DNA of 52,333 nt from Proteus faecis (GTDB lineage: Bacteria; Pseudomonadota; Gammaproteobacteria; Enterobacterales; Enterobacteriaceae): contig NZ_PENZ01000011.1 of assembly GCF_003144395.1 (NCBI RefSeq), positions 1 to 52,333 on the forward strand. The letters are read 5' to 3'. This document shows, piece after piece, positions 43,446 to 52,219 of this stretch. Each line of letters opens with the position of its first letter. Positions within the stretch are counted from its first letter, which is position 1. The notes under the pieces are model-generated. The model ran no database searches, had not been told where the DNA came from, and saw only the letters and a program-made list of their open reading frames with translations. The translations under genes and the position numbers were made by a program.

Positions 43446-43784
43446 TCAGTCTTTTAGATCAGGAATGTTTTTAATTTCACCCATCGCTTTTAACTGCTTA
43501 GATAATTCACGGCGCTCTTTAGACAGATCGGCATTTTTAATAATGTAATCATCAACACGATCGTCATAGTCACTACGCATATTAGCAATAATACCCAGTA
43601 CATCTTCAATCGACATACCTGGTTTAATGTATTCACTTAAGTTGTCTAACAAAAGAACACGTTTTTGATTATCACGGATCTTTTTCTCATTGTCAGTGAT
43701 CTCACGACGGATTTTGTTTTTACGACGATACATACGCACAAACTCCAGTACGTTTTGGAAAGACGGCTTGTTTGCGTTATCCAT
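43446..43784 (-). CDS. tmaR: PTS regulator / pole localiser TmaR (YeeX)
   Basis: In E. coli, TmaR (YeeX, DUF496) clusters at the cell pole and sequesters phosphorylated Enzyme I of the sugar PTS. The 112-aa protein is nearly identical through [36 protein letters not shown] and [16 protein letters not shown]. It is highly charged and predicted coiled-coil. In E. coli yeeX lies a few genes from sbcB; here it is separated from sbcB by the permease gene. The E. coli flagellar genes that follow rne are not here. Confidence 0.95.
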   Translation of the reverse strand: MDNANKPSFQNVLEFVRMYRRKNKIRREITDNEKKIRDNQKRVLLLDNLSEYIKPGMSIEDVLGIIANMRSDYDDRVDDYIIKNADLSKERRELSKQLKAMGEIKNIPDLKD

Positions 43785-44039
43785 TTCCTACACCTTTACA
43801 ATTGATATTTAAGATAAATAGTTCTGTTTAAGATTATCGCTTAATCGTGTCAATAAACAAGCAAAGTTTACAAATTTAATTGATTTTGCTTAATTAACAA
43901 TTAATTAGGATGATATATATTAATAAATATAGTCAACATTCTTTAACTCGTAAATGTTCACTTAATTTAATGATAAAAAATGGCTACACATTTTTACTGG
44001 TAGCCTAATCGACACTACAAAGGATAAATTAATGAGCGA

Positions 44040-45302
44040 CTAAATAGGTTGTGCTTTATTTTTATCTTCATGTTGTAAGCCATCAAGTGGCTGTAATGCT
44101 TTCGCATCTGAACGTAAAAACACAGCTGAAAGAAGTGTCGTTCCTATCACAATACATCCCATCACCATATAAGTTGGTGCAAAACCATAATGATCATAAC
44201 CATAACCAGCCAATGGAGATAATAATGTCGCGACAATAGAACTCACACATTGGAAACCGACCAAATAAAGCGTTGAAGATAAACGTTTATCAAAGTGTTG
44301 ACTGTTATATTTAAAAATTGAAATTAATAAAATAGGCAGTTCAACAGCATGTAATAATTTCATACAAGAGATCAAGACAGGCCCTTCGACTAATCCTGAA
44401 CCAATAATACGAGCTGCCATAACACTACTTGCCAGTAATAAGCCGTTTTTAGCACCAATTTTATTTACAAGGAAAGGTGCAATAAACATACCACCAGCTT
44501 CTAAGAATACCTGCAATGAATTCAGATATCCGTACATCTCATTACCCTGCTGTAAGGTCGCAAATTGCGATGAGAAAAAGACGGGAAATTGTTGGTCATA
44601 AACCCCATAAACACAAGTGCCAATAACAAACAAAATAAGTGCCCAAAAACGAGGCAATGAAAGCAAATTCAACGCATCTTTGATAGTAATAGCTGATGTT
44701 TTTCCATGCTCTAATTGATTAAACGCGTCTGATTTATCCGTTTTTAACAGTGCTAAAAGAATTAAGAACACAACACCAGAAATAGAAGCCATCACAAAAT
44801 TGTAATTAGGATCGATATTTATATTGTGTCCGGCAATAAATGTTGCGGAAGCCCAACCCAATGATCCCCACATTCTTGCCCTACCATATTCAAAACCACG
44901 AATACGGCTAACACGCTCTGTATATGATTCTAATACGCCAATCCCCGCATTAAATGTCATACCAACATATAAGCCCCCTAGAATGGAACCTACAAAAATA
45001 TTCCAACGTAATATTGATGCGAAACCTAGAAAAAAGGGGCCAGAAAGAATAAGTAATACTGCAATTACTAATAATAAATTCTTTCTTAACCCGAGTTTAT
45101 CTTGAATAAAGCCATATAAAGGTTGGGCACATAATGCAATCAAAGAAATTGCCGAGAATATTAATCCTGTGTCAGTCGCTTTTAATCCTACATACTGATT
45201 TAACCAAATAGAAACTAATGAAAATGATGAAGACCAGGTAAAAAAGAAGAAAAATAGTAGCGCACTTAAAATCGCATAGTATTTTTTTGAGTCTTTGTTC
45301 AT
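44040..45302 (-). CDS. LacY/CscB-type oligosaccharide:H+ symporter (MFS)
   Basis: Twelve-span sugar permease of 420 aa, inner membrane. It aligns with E. coli LacY through FNAGIGVLESYTERVS and FEYGRARMWGSLGW, keeping Glu126, Arg144 and Trp151 equivalents. The proton-coupling Arg302 (VMAARIIGS), His322 and Glu325 (LLHAVELP) are also kept. The LacY Glu269 region instead reads SLQVFLEAGG, as in CscB, RafB and MelY, so the substrate may be sucrose, raffinose, melibiose or a galactoside. No glycosidase or repressor gene is adjacent; it is an orphan here. It is controlled by the operators and CRP-like site just upstream. Confidence 0.9.
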   Translation of the reverse strand: MNKDSKKYYAILSALLFFFFFTWSSSFSLVSIWLNQYVGLKATDTGLIFSAISLIALCAQPLYGFIQDKLGLRKNLLLVIAVLLILSGPFFLGFASILRWNIFVGSILGGLYVGMTFNAGIGVLESYTERVSRIRGFEYGRARMWGSLGWASATFIAGHNINIDPNYNFVMASISGVVFLILLALLKTDKSDAFNQLEHGKTSAITIKDALNLLSLPRFWALILFVIGTCVYGVYDQQFPVFFSSQFATLQQGNEMYGYLNSLQVFLEAGGMFIAPFLVNKIGAKNGLLLASSVMAARIIGSGLVEGPVLISCMKLLHAVELPILLISIFKYNSQHFDKRLSSTLYLVGFQCVSSIVATLLSPLAGYGYDHYGFAPTYMVMGCIVIGTTLLSAVFLRSDAKALQPLDGLQHEDKNKAQPI

Positions 45303-45339
45303 TGGTTGAGCGCCTTATAAAGTCATTTCACCTCTAAAT

Positions 45340-45351
45340 GTTAACGTTAAC
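45340..45351. promoter_or_regulatory. Operator 1 of the sugar permease (GTTAACGTTAAC)
   Basis: A perfect 12-bp palindrome GTTAACGTTAAC lies 38 nt upstream of the permease start. An identical copy is 63 bp away, six helical turns. The CRP-like site lies between them. Such paired palindromes are typical of LacI/GalR-family repressors that act by looping; the actual regulator is not in the window. Confidence 0.65.
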
Positions 45352-45383
45352 TTTTAGATTCACAAACAATAATGTTGCTTTAA

Positions 45384-45399
45384 TGTGATATAAAGCACA
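45384..45399. promoter_or_regulatory. CRP-like site upstream of the sugar permease
   Basis: TGTGA-TATAAA-GCACA has nine of ten matches to the TGTGA-N6-TCACA core, in a favourable A/T context. Centre near 45391.5, about 90 nt upstream of the start codon, it would activate the permease in the absence of preferred sugars. If the centre is at -41.5 the transcript starts near 45350, inside operator 1. Confidence 0.6.
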
Positions 45400-45402
45400 C
45401 AA

Positions 45403-45414
45403 GTTAACGTTAAC
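45403..45414. promoter_or_regulatory. Operator 2 of the sugar permease (GTTAACGTTAAC)
   Basis: Second exact copy of the 12-bp palindrome, directly upstream of the CRP-like site. The identical sequence and helical phasing with operator 1 make chance unlikely. Confidence 0.65.
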
Positions 45415-45665
45415 AATTTGAGTTATGTGTTCTGGATCTACTTTCCTTTTATCGTAGTGGCTTAGTGCTAAAAATACAAATAAGTACTCTTTTAGAAAAA
45501 GGCCTACATTTATTTTAAATAACATTCTATTACTTTCAAATAAAACCATTTGCATAGGATATTTCACGTTTACTGCATTATGGTTTACCATGGTCTTAAT
45601 TAAATCCAATACAACTCATTGAGTAATGATTGAAAAAATCATCAATAAATTTATGGTAGAAAACC

Positions 45666-47096
45666 TTGTCTAATTCAGCAAAAACGCCCACATTTTACGT
45701 TCATGACTACGAAACCTTTGGCACAAACCCAGCCTTAGATCGCCCTGCTCAATTTGCAGGCATAAGAACTGACATGGATTTCAATATTATTGAAGATCCT
45801 CTCGTTATTTATTGTAAGCCTAGTGATGATTATCTACCTCACCCTGAAGCGGTAATGATCACAGGAATAACACCACAAATTGCGGCAAAAAATGGGGTGA
45901 TTGAAGCGGAATTTACTCGTCAAATTCATCACGCTTTCAGCCAACCCAATAGTTGTATTATGGGCTATAACAACCTTCGATTTGATGATGAAGTCACTCG
46001 TAATATCCTTTATCGTAATTTTTATGATCCTTATGCTTATAGCTGGCAAAAAGGAAATTCACGTTGGGATTTACTTGATGTGTTGCGTGCCTGCTATGCA
46101 CTGCGCCCTGAAGGTATTGTTTGGCCTGAAAATGAAGACGGTTTTCCAAGCTTTCGTTTAGAGTTATTGACTAAAGCAAATGGCATTTCTCATGAAAACG
46201 CGCATGATGCAATGTCTGATGTTTATGCCACCATTGCGATGGCAAAAAAATTAAAGCAAGTTCAACCGCGTATGTTTGATTATTTCTTTAATTTACGCGA
46301 TAAACGTAAAGTTCAGGCACTAATTGATATTCCGGCAATGACACCGATTGTGCATGTTTCAGGTATGTTTGGTGCTGCGCGTTCTAATTTAAGCCTTGTT
46401 GCTCCATTAGCGTGGCATCCTGATAATCGCAATGCAGTGATTGTCTGCGACTTAGCCGCAGATATCTCTCCTTTATTAACACTTAACTCAGAGCAATTGC
46501 GTGAGCGTTTATATACACCACGTAGTGAATTATCCGTTGATGAGCCACCTGTTCCAATTAAATTACTGCATATTAATAAATGTCCCATTGTGGCACCGCA
46601 AAATACATTAAGACAGCAAGATGCAGATAGAATTGGTTTAGATGTTGATAGTTGTTTAAAAAACCAAGCAATCTTGTTTTCTCATCCTGAAATACGCAAT
46701 AAAGTCGTGGAAATATTTGGACAACAAACGCCTTTTATTGTCTCTGATAATGTTGATTCGCAAATTTATAATGGTTTCTTTAGTGAAAATGATCGTAGTG
46801 CGATGGAGATTATTCGCTCAACACAACCACAGAATTTACCCGCTTTAGATTTAACGTTTGAAGATGCAAGAATGGAACCGCTGTTTTTCCGTTATCGAGC
46901 AAGAAATTATCCTTCAACACTTACCTATGACGAACAACAACGCTGGTTGGCACATAGAAAAGAGATATTATCGCCAGAAAAACTAACCGAATATATTAAT
47001 ACCATTCAGTTATTAGCTGAAGAACATGCCGATAACGAGGAAAAATTAAAACAGCTACAATCGCTTTATTTATATGCTCAAGAGATTGCGAGTTAA
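45666..47096 (+). CDS. sbcB: Exodeoxyribonuclease I
   Basis: Processive 3'-5' single-strand DNA exonuclease acting in recombination and mismatch repair. The 476-aa protein (E. coli 475) has the DEDDh motifs: VHDYETFG (Asp and Glu), GYNNLRFDDEVTR (second Asp), and HENAHDAMSDV (His and Asp). The SH3-like and C-terminal domains follow with NKCPI and YNGFFSENDR. The start is TTG at 45666: the same frame has a TAG three codons upstream, and no ATG fits, so TTG is forced. The ribosome-binding site is weak. Confidence 0.96.
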   Translation: MSNSAKTPTFYVHDYETFGTNPALDRPAQFAGIRTDMDFNIIEDPLVIYCKPSDDYLPHPEAVMITGITPQIAAKNGVIEAEFTRQIHHAFSQPNSCIMGYNNLRFDDEVTRNILYRNFYDPYAYSWQKGNSRWDLLDVLRACYALRPEGIVWPENEDGFPSFRLELLTKANGISHENAHDAMSDVYATIAMAKKLKQVQPRMFDYFFNLRDKRKVQALIDIPAMTPIVHVSGMFGAARSNLSLVAPLAWHPDNRNAVIVCDLAADISPLLTLNSEQLRERLYTPRSELSVDEPPVPIKLLHINKCPIVAPQNTLRQQDADRIGLDVDSCLKNQAILFSHPEIRNKVVEIFGQQTPFIVSDNVDSQIYNGFFSENDRSAMEIIRSTQPQNLPALDLTFEDARMEPLFFRYRARNYPSTLTYDEQQRWLAHRKEILSPEKLTEYINTIQLLAEEHADNEEKLKQLQSLYLYAQEIAS

Positions 47097-47106
47097 TTGA
47101 CAAAAT

Positions 47107-47131
47107 AAAGGCAGGTTTTATCCTGCCTTTT
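47107..47131. terminator. Terminator between sbcB and dld
   Basis: A perfect 9-bp stem AAAGGCAGG / CCTGCCTTT with a TTTTAT loop lies between convergent genes, 11 nt after the sbcB stop. A- and T-rich flanks allow use from both sides. Confidence 0.85.
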
Positions 47132-47152
47132 AATACACACAATATACAACAG

Positions 47153-48913
47153 TTATTCTTTATTCTCTGTATTCGTGTCATTATGTGTACGTCCACAACC
47201 ACACTCTTCTCCCCAATATTTTAGTTTTGAGGTTTTACCAATACCTGGGTTCATACTATTGGTTGGATCGTTATGTTTATAAAATGCTTTTAATTGAGGC
47301 TTAGCATAATACATATGACCTACATTATGCTCTGCGGGATATTCCGCACCACGTTGATCTAATAATGCCAGCATTTCTGCTTTTAATGCCTTAGCATCAA
47401 CACCTTTTTTAATAATATAATCTTGGTGCATAACATGACACATAAAATGTCCACAATAGAGTTTATAAAGTAATTTACTCTCTATTTCAGGTGGTAATTT
47501 TTCAAACCAATCTTTGTCATTACGGCGCAATGCAATATCTAATGGCAATACATCTTCTACGTCATTAACATGAACGGCATGATAACGCACAGCTGCACCT
47601 GCAGCGGCAAAACGATGCAAAAAGGCTTTATTTCCCTCTTCTTCAGTACATTCGAAATAATCGCCTGATGCTAACTTAAAGTATTCTTTTAAATAAGTTG
47701 CCGCTTCTTCAATTCCATCATCTGCCATTCTTAACATGAGATGATGTTCATATTTATCACGAAAATCTGTCATACGTGCTGGTAAATGAGCTGGCCATAG
47801 TTTGCTCATAAACTGCATGGTTCTATCCACCATATTTTTAGGCAAAAAAGGCACTTTATTTAATACCGCATCTACTCGCCCTTTTACGGCAAATAATATT
47901 GGCATTTTATCTGTGCCTAATTTATCAATCACCAAAAACGTATCTTTTCCATACACTTCAGCCATTTTATAATAGCTTCTATGCATATATTCACCAGCAA
48001 CAGGCAACTTTTTAAAATGGCTTAAAATATGACGACGAATTTCTTCAAGCTCGTCAGGATTATTAGTACCAATATAAAAAACCTGAGTACGATGATCTGC
48101 GGGAAAAGTATCTAATCTCACAGCAAATACAGATAATTTCCCTGCACTCCCAGCAGCTTCATATAAACGTCGTTCATCATTGTTAAAACGAGAAGGAGTA
48201 TTAGCATCAACATCACGTATACGCTCATGATATTCATGGTCAGAGGCTAATTTTTCTGTCGTTTGTATCTGTTTCTCATGATAATGACGATTATCTAAAT
48301 TGGTTAATATTTCTTCTGGCGTTTCACCTAAATCAATGCCTAAATGGTTAACTAATTCAGCCTCACCTTTTTCATTAACACGAGCATAAAGTGATAATTC
48401 AGTATATGCAGGTCCACGGCGAACTAAAGCACCACCAGAGTTATTACAAATTCCACCAATAACAGAAGCACCAATACAAGATGAGCCAATAACAGAGTGT
48501 GGTTCACGCCCTAAGGGCTTTAATACTTTTTCTAAGTGCCACAACGTACTGCCGGGAAAAGCAATGACTTGATTATGTTCTGAGAGAACCTGTATTTTAT
48601 CTTGACGTAATGTACTAATAATCACGATATCTCTATCATAATCATCACCATTAGGTGTCGACCCCTCTGTTAATCCCGTATTCGCCGCTTGCATAATAAT
48701 AATTTTATCAGCTTCAACACAGGTTTTAAAAACTCGCCATTGTTCTAATAAATTAGCGGGAAAGACAACAGCTAGTGCCTTGCCTTGCCCTGAACGAAAA
48801 CCTTTTCGATAACGTTCTGTTTTATGTGCTTGAGTTAATACTTGTTTTTTACCTACGATACCTTCAAGTTTGCGAATAAAATGTTGATTTGCAGAACTAT
48901 TACTCTCATTCAT
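47153..48913 (-). CDS. dld: Quinone-dependent D-lactate dehydrogenase
   Basis: Peripheral inner-membrane FAD enzyme that oxidises D-lactate to pyruvate and feeds electrons to quinone. The 586-aa protein has the PCMH-type FAD domain (AANTGLTEGSTPNG, PHSVIGSSCIGASVIGGICNNSGG). The membrane-binding cap and C-terminal substrate domain follow, with EHNVGHMYYAKP and NPGIGKTSK. It exceeds E. coli Dld (571 aa) by about 15 residues, in a C-terminal tail reading EECGCGRTHND with Cys571 and Cys573. The gap to lysR is 231 nt and AT-rich, with no gene. Confidence 0.95.
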   Translation of the reverse strand: MNESNSSANQHFIRKLEGIVGKKQVLTQAHKTERYRKGFRSGQGKALAVVFPANLLEQWRVFKTCVEADKIIIMQAANTGLTEGSTPNGDDYDRDIVIISTLRQDKIQVLSEHNQVIAFPGSTLWHLEKVLKPLGREPHSVIGSSCIGASVIGGICNNSGGALVRRGPAYTELSLYARVNEKGEAELVNHLGIDLGETPEEILTNLDNRHYHEKQIQTTEKLASDHEYHERIRDVDANTPSRFNNDERRLYEAAGSAGKLSVFAVRLDTFPADHRTQVFYIGTNNPDELEEIRRHILSHFKKLPVAGEYMHRSYYKMAEVYGKDTFLVIDKLGTDKMPILFAVKGRVDAVLNKVPFLPKNMVDRTMQFMSKLWPAHLPARMTDFRDKYEHHLMLRMADDGIEEAATYLKEYFKLASGDYFECTEEEGNKAFLHRFAAAGAAVRYHAVHVNDVEDVLPLDIALRRNDKDWFEKLPPEIESKLLYKLYCGHFMCHVMHQDYIIKKGVDAKALKAEMLALLDQRGAEYPAEHNVGHMYYAKPQLKAFYKHNDPTNSMNPGIGKTSKLKYWGEECGCGRTHNDTNTENKE

Positions 48914-49144
48914 TATTTTCCCTATCCTATTCCTGTACTCTCAGATTAATCTTTTATTTACCTATTTTTATTATTACTCATAAGACTATGTGCAAAATAT
49001 AAACTTATCATTTATATAACTACTTTTATACTTCTATCTGCACTTCTTGAAAAATAATATTTATTTTTAATCACTTTTATTATTTAAAGATAATTTCAAT
49101 ATTTATTTCTTAAATAAAATATAAATAATCACTAGCTTAATATT

Positions 49145-50032
49145 TTATTCTATAACTAGCTTTTCTCTTGCTAACTGATCCCATGCTTGGCAACTTCGGC
49201 TTTTATAGCCATCTTTATTATTGGCTAGTGCTATTTGGTATGACAATGTAGGCTCCACAACGGGAAGAACAATCAAATCATCAATAGGATTTTTATTACA
49301 CATACTATTTGGTAAAAGCGTTACTCCTACCCCTGCTTTGACCATTGCAATTATTAAATCTAAATGGTTACTACGCCCTGCAATAATAGGCTCTTTATTG
49401 TAAATACCACAAGCACTATAAATTAAATCATTAATACGAAATTTTTCAGAAAATAAGATAAAAGGTTCATTAATCAACTCATTAAAATGAACTTCTTTTT
49501 TTATGGCTAAAGGATGGGATGGCGACATTAATAGCATTAAGTGATCTTCTGAAAAAGGTGTTAATTCAACAGTATCTTCATTAAAAGGTAATACAACTGC
49601 TGCAGTTTCAACTATTCCTTCTCTCATAGCATCAGCCATTTGCTTAGTGCCCAATTCAAATATTTTTAGTTCAACCTGAGGATGACGAGAACTAAAAGCC
49701 ATAATAATGTCAGCAAAATACGTCGAAGCTATTACAGGTGGTAATCCCACATTTAATGTTCCTGTTAATGGTCCAGATTTGTCCTGTAATGCTTTATTCA
49801 TATCATTAAATTGTGCAAGTATCTGTTTTGCATACTCAAAAAGTATTGCACCATCATCTGTTAACCTTACACCATTAACTTCCCTTACTAATAAAATAAC
49901 ACCTAATTCATCTTCTAATTTTTTAATGCTACGACTAATTGCAGGCTGAGTAATACATAACACATCCGCAGCTCGGCTAAAGCCATTTAATTGAACAACC
50001 TCAACGAAATAGCGCAATACACGAATATCCAT
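49145..50032 (-). CDS. LysR-family transcriptional regulator
   Basis: A 295-aa regulator. The N-terminal winged HTH (about 1-60) reads RYFVEVVQLNGFSRAADVL, ITQPAISRSIKKLE, typical of the family. The periplasmic-binding-protein-like effector domain (about 90-290) has GTLNVGLPPVIA and GVGVTLLP. It is divergent from the 2-oxoacid decarboxylase with 148 nt between, so it probably controls that gene and itself. The effector is unknown; an aromatic 2-oxo acid or aromatic amino acid would fit the partner. Confidence 0.92.
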   Translation of the reverse strand: MDIRVLRYFVEVVQLNGFSRAADVLCITQPAISRSIKKLEDELGVILLVREVNGVRLTDDGAILFEYAKQILAQFNDMNKALQDKSGPLTGTLNVGLPPVIASTYFADIIMAFSSRHPQVELKIFELGTKQMADAMREGIVETAAVVLPFNEDTVELTPFSEDHLMLLMSPSHPLAIKKEVHFNELINEPFILFSEKFRINDLIYSACGIYNKEPIIAGRSNHLDLIIAMVKAGVGVTLLPNSMCNKNPIDDLIVLPVVEPTLSYQIALANNKDGYKSRSCQAWDQLAREKLVIE

Positions 50033-50125
50033 AAATTATTTTCACCTTATTACTTTTAGTTATACCCCCAATGATAATAAACCATTTCATATTAGTTAAT
50101 ATCCGAGATAAAACATTAAGCATAA

Positions 50126-50151
50126 TGTAAAAGTATTACTATACTTTTACA
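50126..50151. promoter_or_regulatory. Perfect dyad between lysR and the decarboxylase
   Basis: Arms TGTAAAAGTA (50126-50135) and TACTTTTACA (50142-50151) flank the 6-bp spacer TTACTA, a 26-bp dyad. It lies 30 nt upstream of the decarboxylase ATG and about 94 nt from the lysR start. It may be the LysR operator, though its symmetry is stricter than most T-N11-A boxes. A terminator role is unlikely because no T tract or gene end is nearby. Confidence 0.55.
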
Positions 50152-50180
50152 GATTATTATTCTATTTTTTTGGAGATACA

Positions 50181-51830
50181 ATGAATAAAACTGTCGTTGA
50201 ATATACTTTAAACCGCTTATATGACTTAGGAATAAGTGATGTCTTTGGTGTTGCTGGCGATTATGCATTTCCTATAGAAGACACCATTTGTAATAGTAAC
50301 CACATGCGTTGGATTGGGAGTTGCAACGAACTCAATGCAGCTTACGCTGCTGATGGTTATGCCCGGATTAAAGGTATGGCCGCATTATCAACAACATTTG
50401 GTGTTGGGGAATTAAGTGCAATTAATGCTATTGCTGGCTCTTATGCAGAAAATCTACCTATTTTCCATTTAGTTGGTATGCCTGCAAGCGGTGTACAAAA
50501 AAGTAAGCGCCTTGTTCATCACACATTAGGTAATGGTGATTTTGATATTTTTTATCAATTAGGCCAACGTCTTGCTTGCGCTCATTCAATATTAACACCA
50601 GAAAACTGTATTTCTGAAATGGAACGTTTAATTGCCATTGCATTAAAAGAGCGCCGCCCTGTTTATATTGGCTTACCCGCTGATTATGCCGTAATGCAAG
50701 TGACGGAGCCATTACCTGTTACCACACCGAAAAAATCAACAAGTGATAAAAAAACATTAGAAAAGGCAGTATCAACAATAATAGAGAGACTAACTCACAG
50801 CAATAATGTCTGTGTATTACCTGGTATTTTATCCACACGCTTAGGGTTATCAGATAATGTTCAAGCTCTTATTAATAAAACTGGCTTGCCTTATGCCACT
50901 ATGTTTATGGATAAAAGTATTTTGAGTGAATCTAATCCCCAATATGTTGGTATGTATGATGGCAAATTAATGACACCTGAAGTCAGAGAATTTGTGGAAA
51001 AGAGTGAGTACATATTAGGAATTGGTGCAATGATGACCGACTTCAATACAGGAAGTTTCACTGCAAATATTAAACCAAAACAATTTATCAACATTATGTC
51101 AGACTATGTTGAGATTGATTCTGTTATCTACCCTTCCGTTTATATGGAAGATATTCTTTCTGAATTAACAAAACGTCTACCAAATAAAGCTTATCATCAG
51201 ATAAAAGCCAGAGGATTAGGTAAACCTGTTATATCAGATAATGGTAAAATTACAGCGCAATATCTCTATCCACGATTAGAGCGGTTTTTTAAACCTAATG
51301 ATATTATTATTGCAGAGACTGGTACGTCATCAATGGGATTAGGTTTTGCCCTATTACCAGAAGGTGCACAATTTCATAACCAAACATTATGGGGCTCTAT
51401 TGGCTGGGCGACACCAGCATCATTTGGTGCCGCACTTGCAGCGCCTAACAAACGCGTTATTTTAATTACTGGTGAAGGTTCACATCAATTAACCGTACAA
51501 GAGATTAGCCAATTTGTTCGCTTTGGATTAAAACCGATCATCCTTATTTTAAATAATGATGGTTACTTAATTGAACGATTATTATGTGATTATCCCGAAG
51601 CTTATTATAACGATCTTGCTCAATGGAATTATCACCAATTACCTAAAGCTTTTGGCGCAACAGATTGGCATTGTGAGAAAGTCACAACCATAGATGAATT
51701 AAATAAAGCCCTTGAAGTAGCCGGATCAACAGAGAGTGCCTCTTATATCGAAATAGTAACCGCACGATATGAAGCATCTGAATTAGCACAAAAATTAAAA
51801 GAATCGAAGAGTTCGCTATATTCATTCTAA
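50181..51830 (+). CDS. ipdC: Thiamine-diphosphate 2-oxoacid decarboxylase, IpdC-like
   Basis: Probably decarboxylates indolepyruvate or phenylpyruvate to the aldehyde; pyruvate is also possible. The 549-aa protein has all catalytic residues of the pyruvate decarboxylase family: Asp27 (GVAGDYAF), Glu50 (CNELNAAYAADGYAR), His113-His114 (HHTLGNGDF) and the diphosphate/Mg motif GEGS near residue 431 with NND near 458. The late Glu in YLIERLL is also present. Proteus makes aromatic 2-oxo acids with its L-amino-acid deaminases, so a downstream decarboxylase is sensible. The product is inferred from family only; the gene name is provisional. Confidence 0.75.
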   Translation: MNKTVVEYTLNRLYDLGISDVFGVAGDYAFPIEDTICNSNHMRWIGSCNELNAAYAADGYARIKGMAALSTTFGVGELSAINAIAGSYAENLPIFHLVGMPASGVQKSKRLVHHTLGNGDFDIFYQLGQRLACAHSILTPENCISEMERLIAIALKERRPVYIGLPADYAVMQVTEPLPVTTPKKSTSDKKTLEKAVSTIIERLTHSNNVCVLPGILSTRLGLSDNVQALINKTGLPYATMFMDKSILSESNPQYVGMYDGKLMTPEVREFVEKSEYILGIGAMMTDFNTGSFTANIKPKQFINIMSDYVEIDSVIYPSVYMEDILSELTKRLPNKAYHQIKARGLGKPVISDNGKITAQYLYPRLERFFKPNDIIIAETGTSSMGLGFALLPEGAQFHNQTLWGSIGWATPASFGAALAAPNKRVILITGEGSHQLTVQEISQFVRFGLKPIILILNNDGYLIERLLCDYPEAYYNDLAQWNYHQLPKAFGATDWHCEKVTTIDELNKALEVAGSTESASYIEIVTARYEASELAQKLKESKSSLYSF

Positions 51831-51931
51831 AATAAATGGATGAAGTGATAAATAAAGTCTTTAAGCAGAATAAAATAGATAAAATCTTAGCTTTTTTTAT
51901 TTATTAAGTTTGCCATGACTTAAATATTGGG

Positions 51932-51977
51932 CATGGTCTGATTTTTATTTTAAATATACAGACCATGTCATTTTTTA
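51932..51977 (+). terminator. Rho-independent terminator after the decarboxylase
   Basis: A 9-bp stem CATGGTCTG / CAGACCATG with an 18-nt A/T loop is followed by TCA and six T. It lies about 100 nt past the ipdC stop. The 390 nt between this gene and the last partial gene contain no other ORF. Confidence 0.75.
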
Positions 51978-52105
51978 TCATTATATTGCTCACATTGCAT
52001 TTAAATGATTACGCATTGTTATTAAAGCAAAATAAAAACATTCTTAAACAGATCAAAACCTTGATTACCTGCAAATAAGCCTGATGAAATAACAATTTAA
52101 TACAA

Positions 52106-52138
52106 AACCATGTGGGAATACGGTTTTCCAACATGGTT
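52106..52138 (-). terminator. Terminator of the partial gene at the right edge
   Basis: Arms AACCATGT / ACATGGTT plus an inner GGGAA / TTTCC pairing (one G-U, one bulge) form a 13-bp hairpin. The leftward RNA continues with UUUUGUAUU, so it fits the minus-strand gene whose stop is at 52220. Confidence 0.65.
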
Positions 52139-52219
52139 AAACTGGATAGTTGATTATCTGGTTGTCAGTGACACTGTAAGCTAAATACACAGAATTATTT
52201 ACAGGGTCGGATCTTAATA

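Noticed and set aside
45334-45609. A 91-codon minus-strand frame upstream of the permease
   Set aside because: It covers the palindromic operators and CRP-like site, has low-complexity composition and no homology; a regulatory region explains the sequence better.
50126-50151. Terminator reading of the TGTAAAAGTA dyad
   Set aside because: It lies between divergent gene starts, has no T tract after it, and is AT-rich; an operator is more likely.
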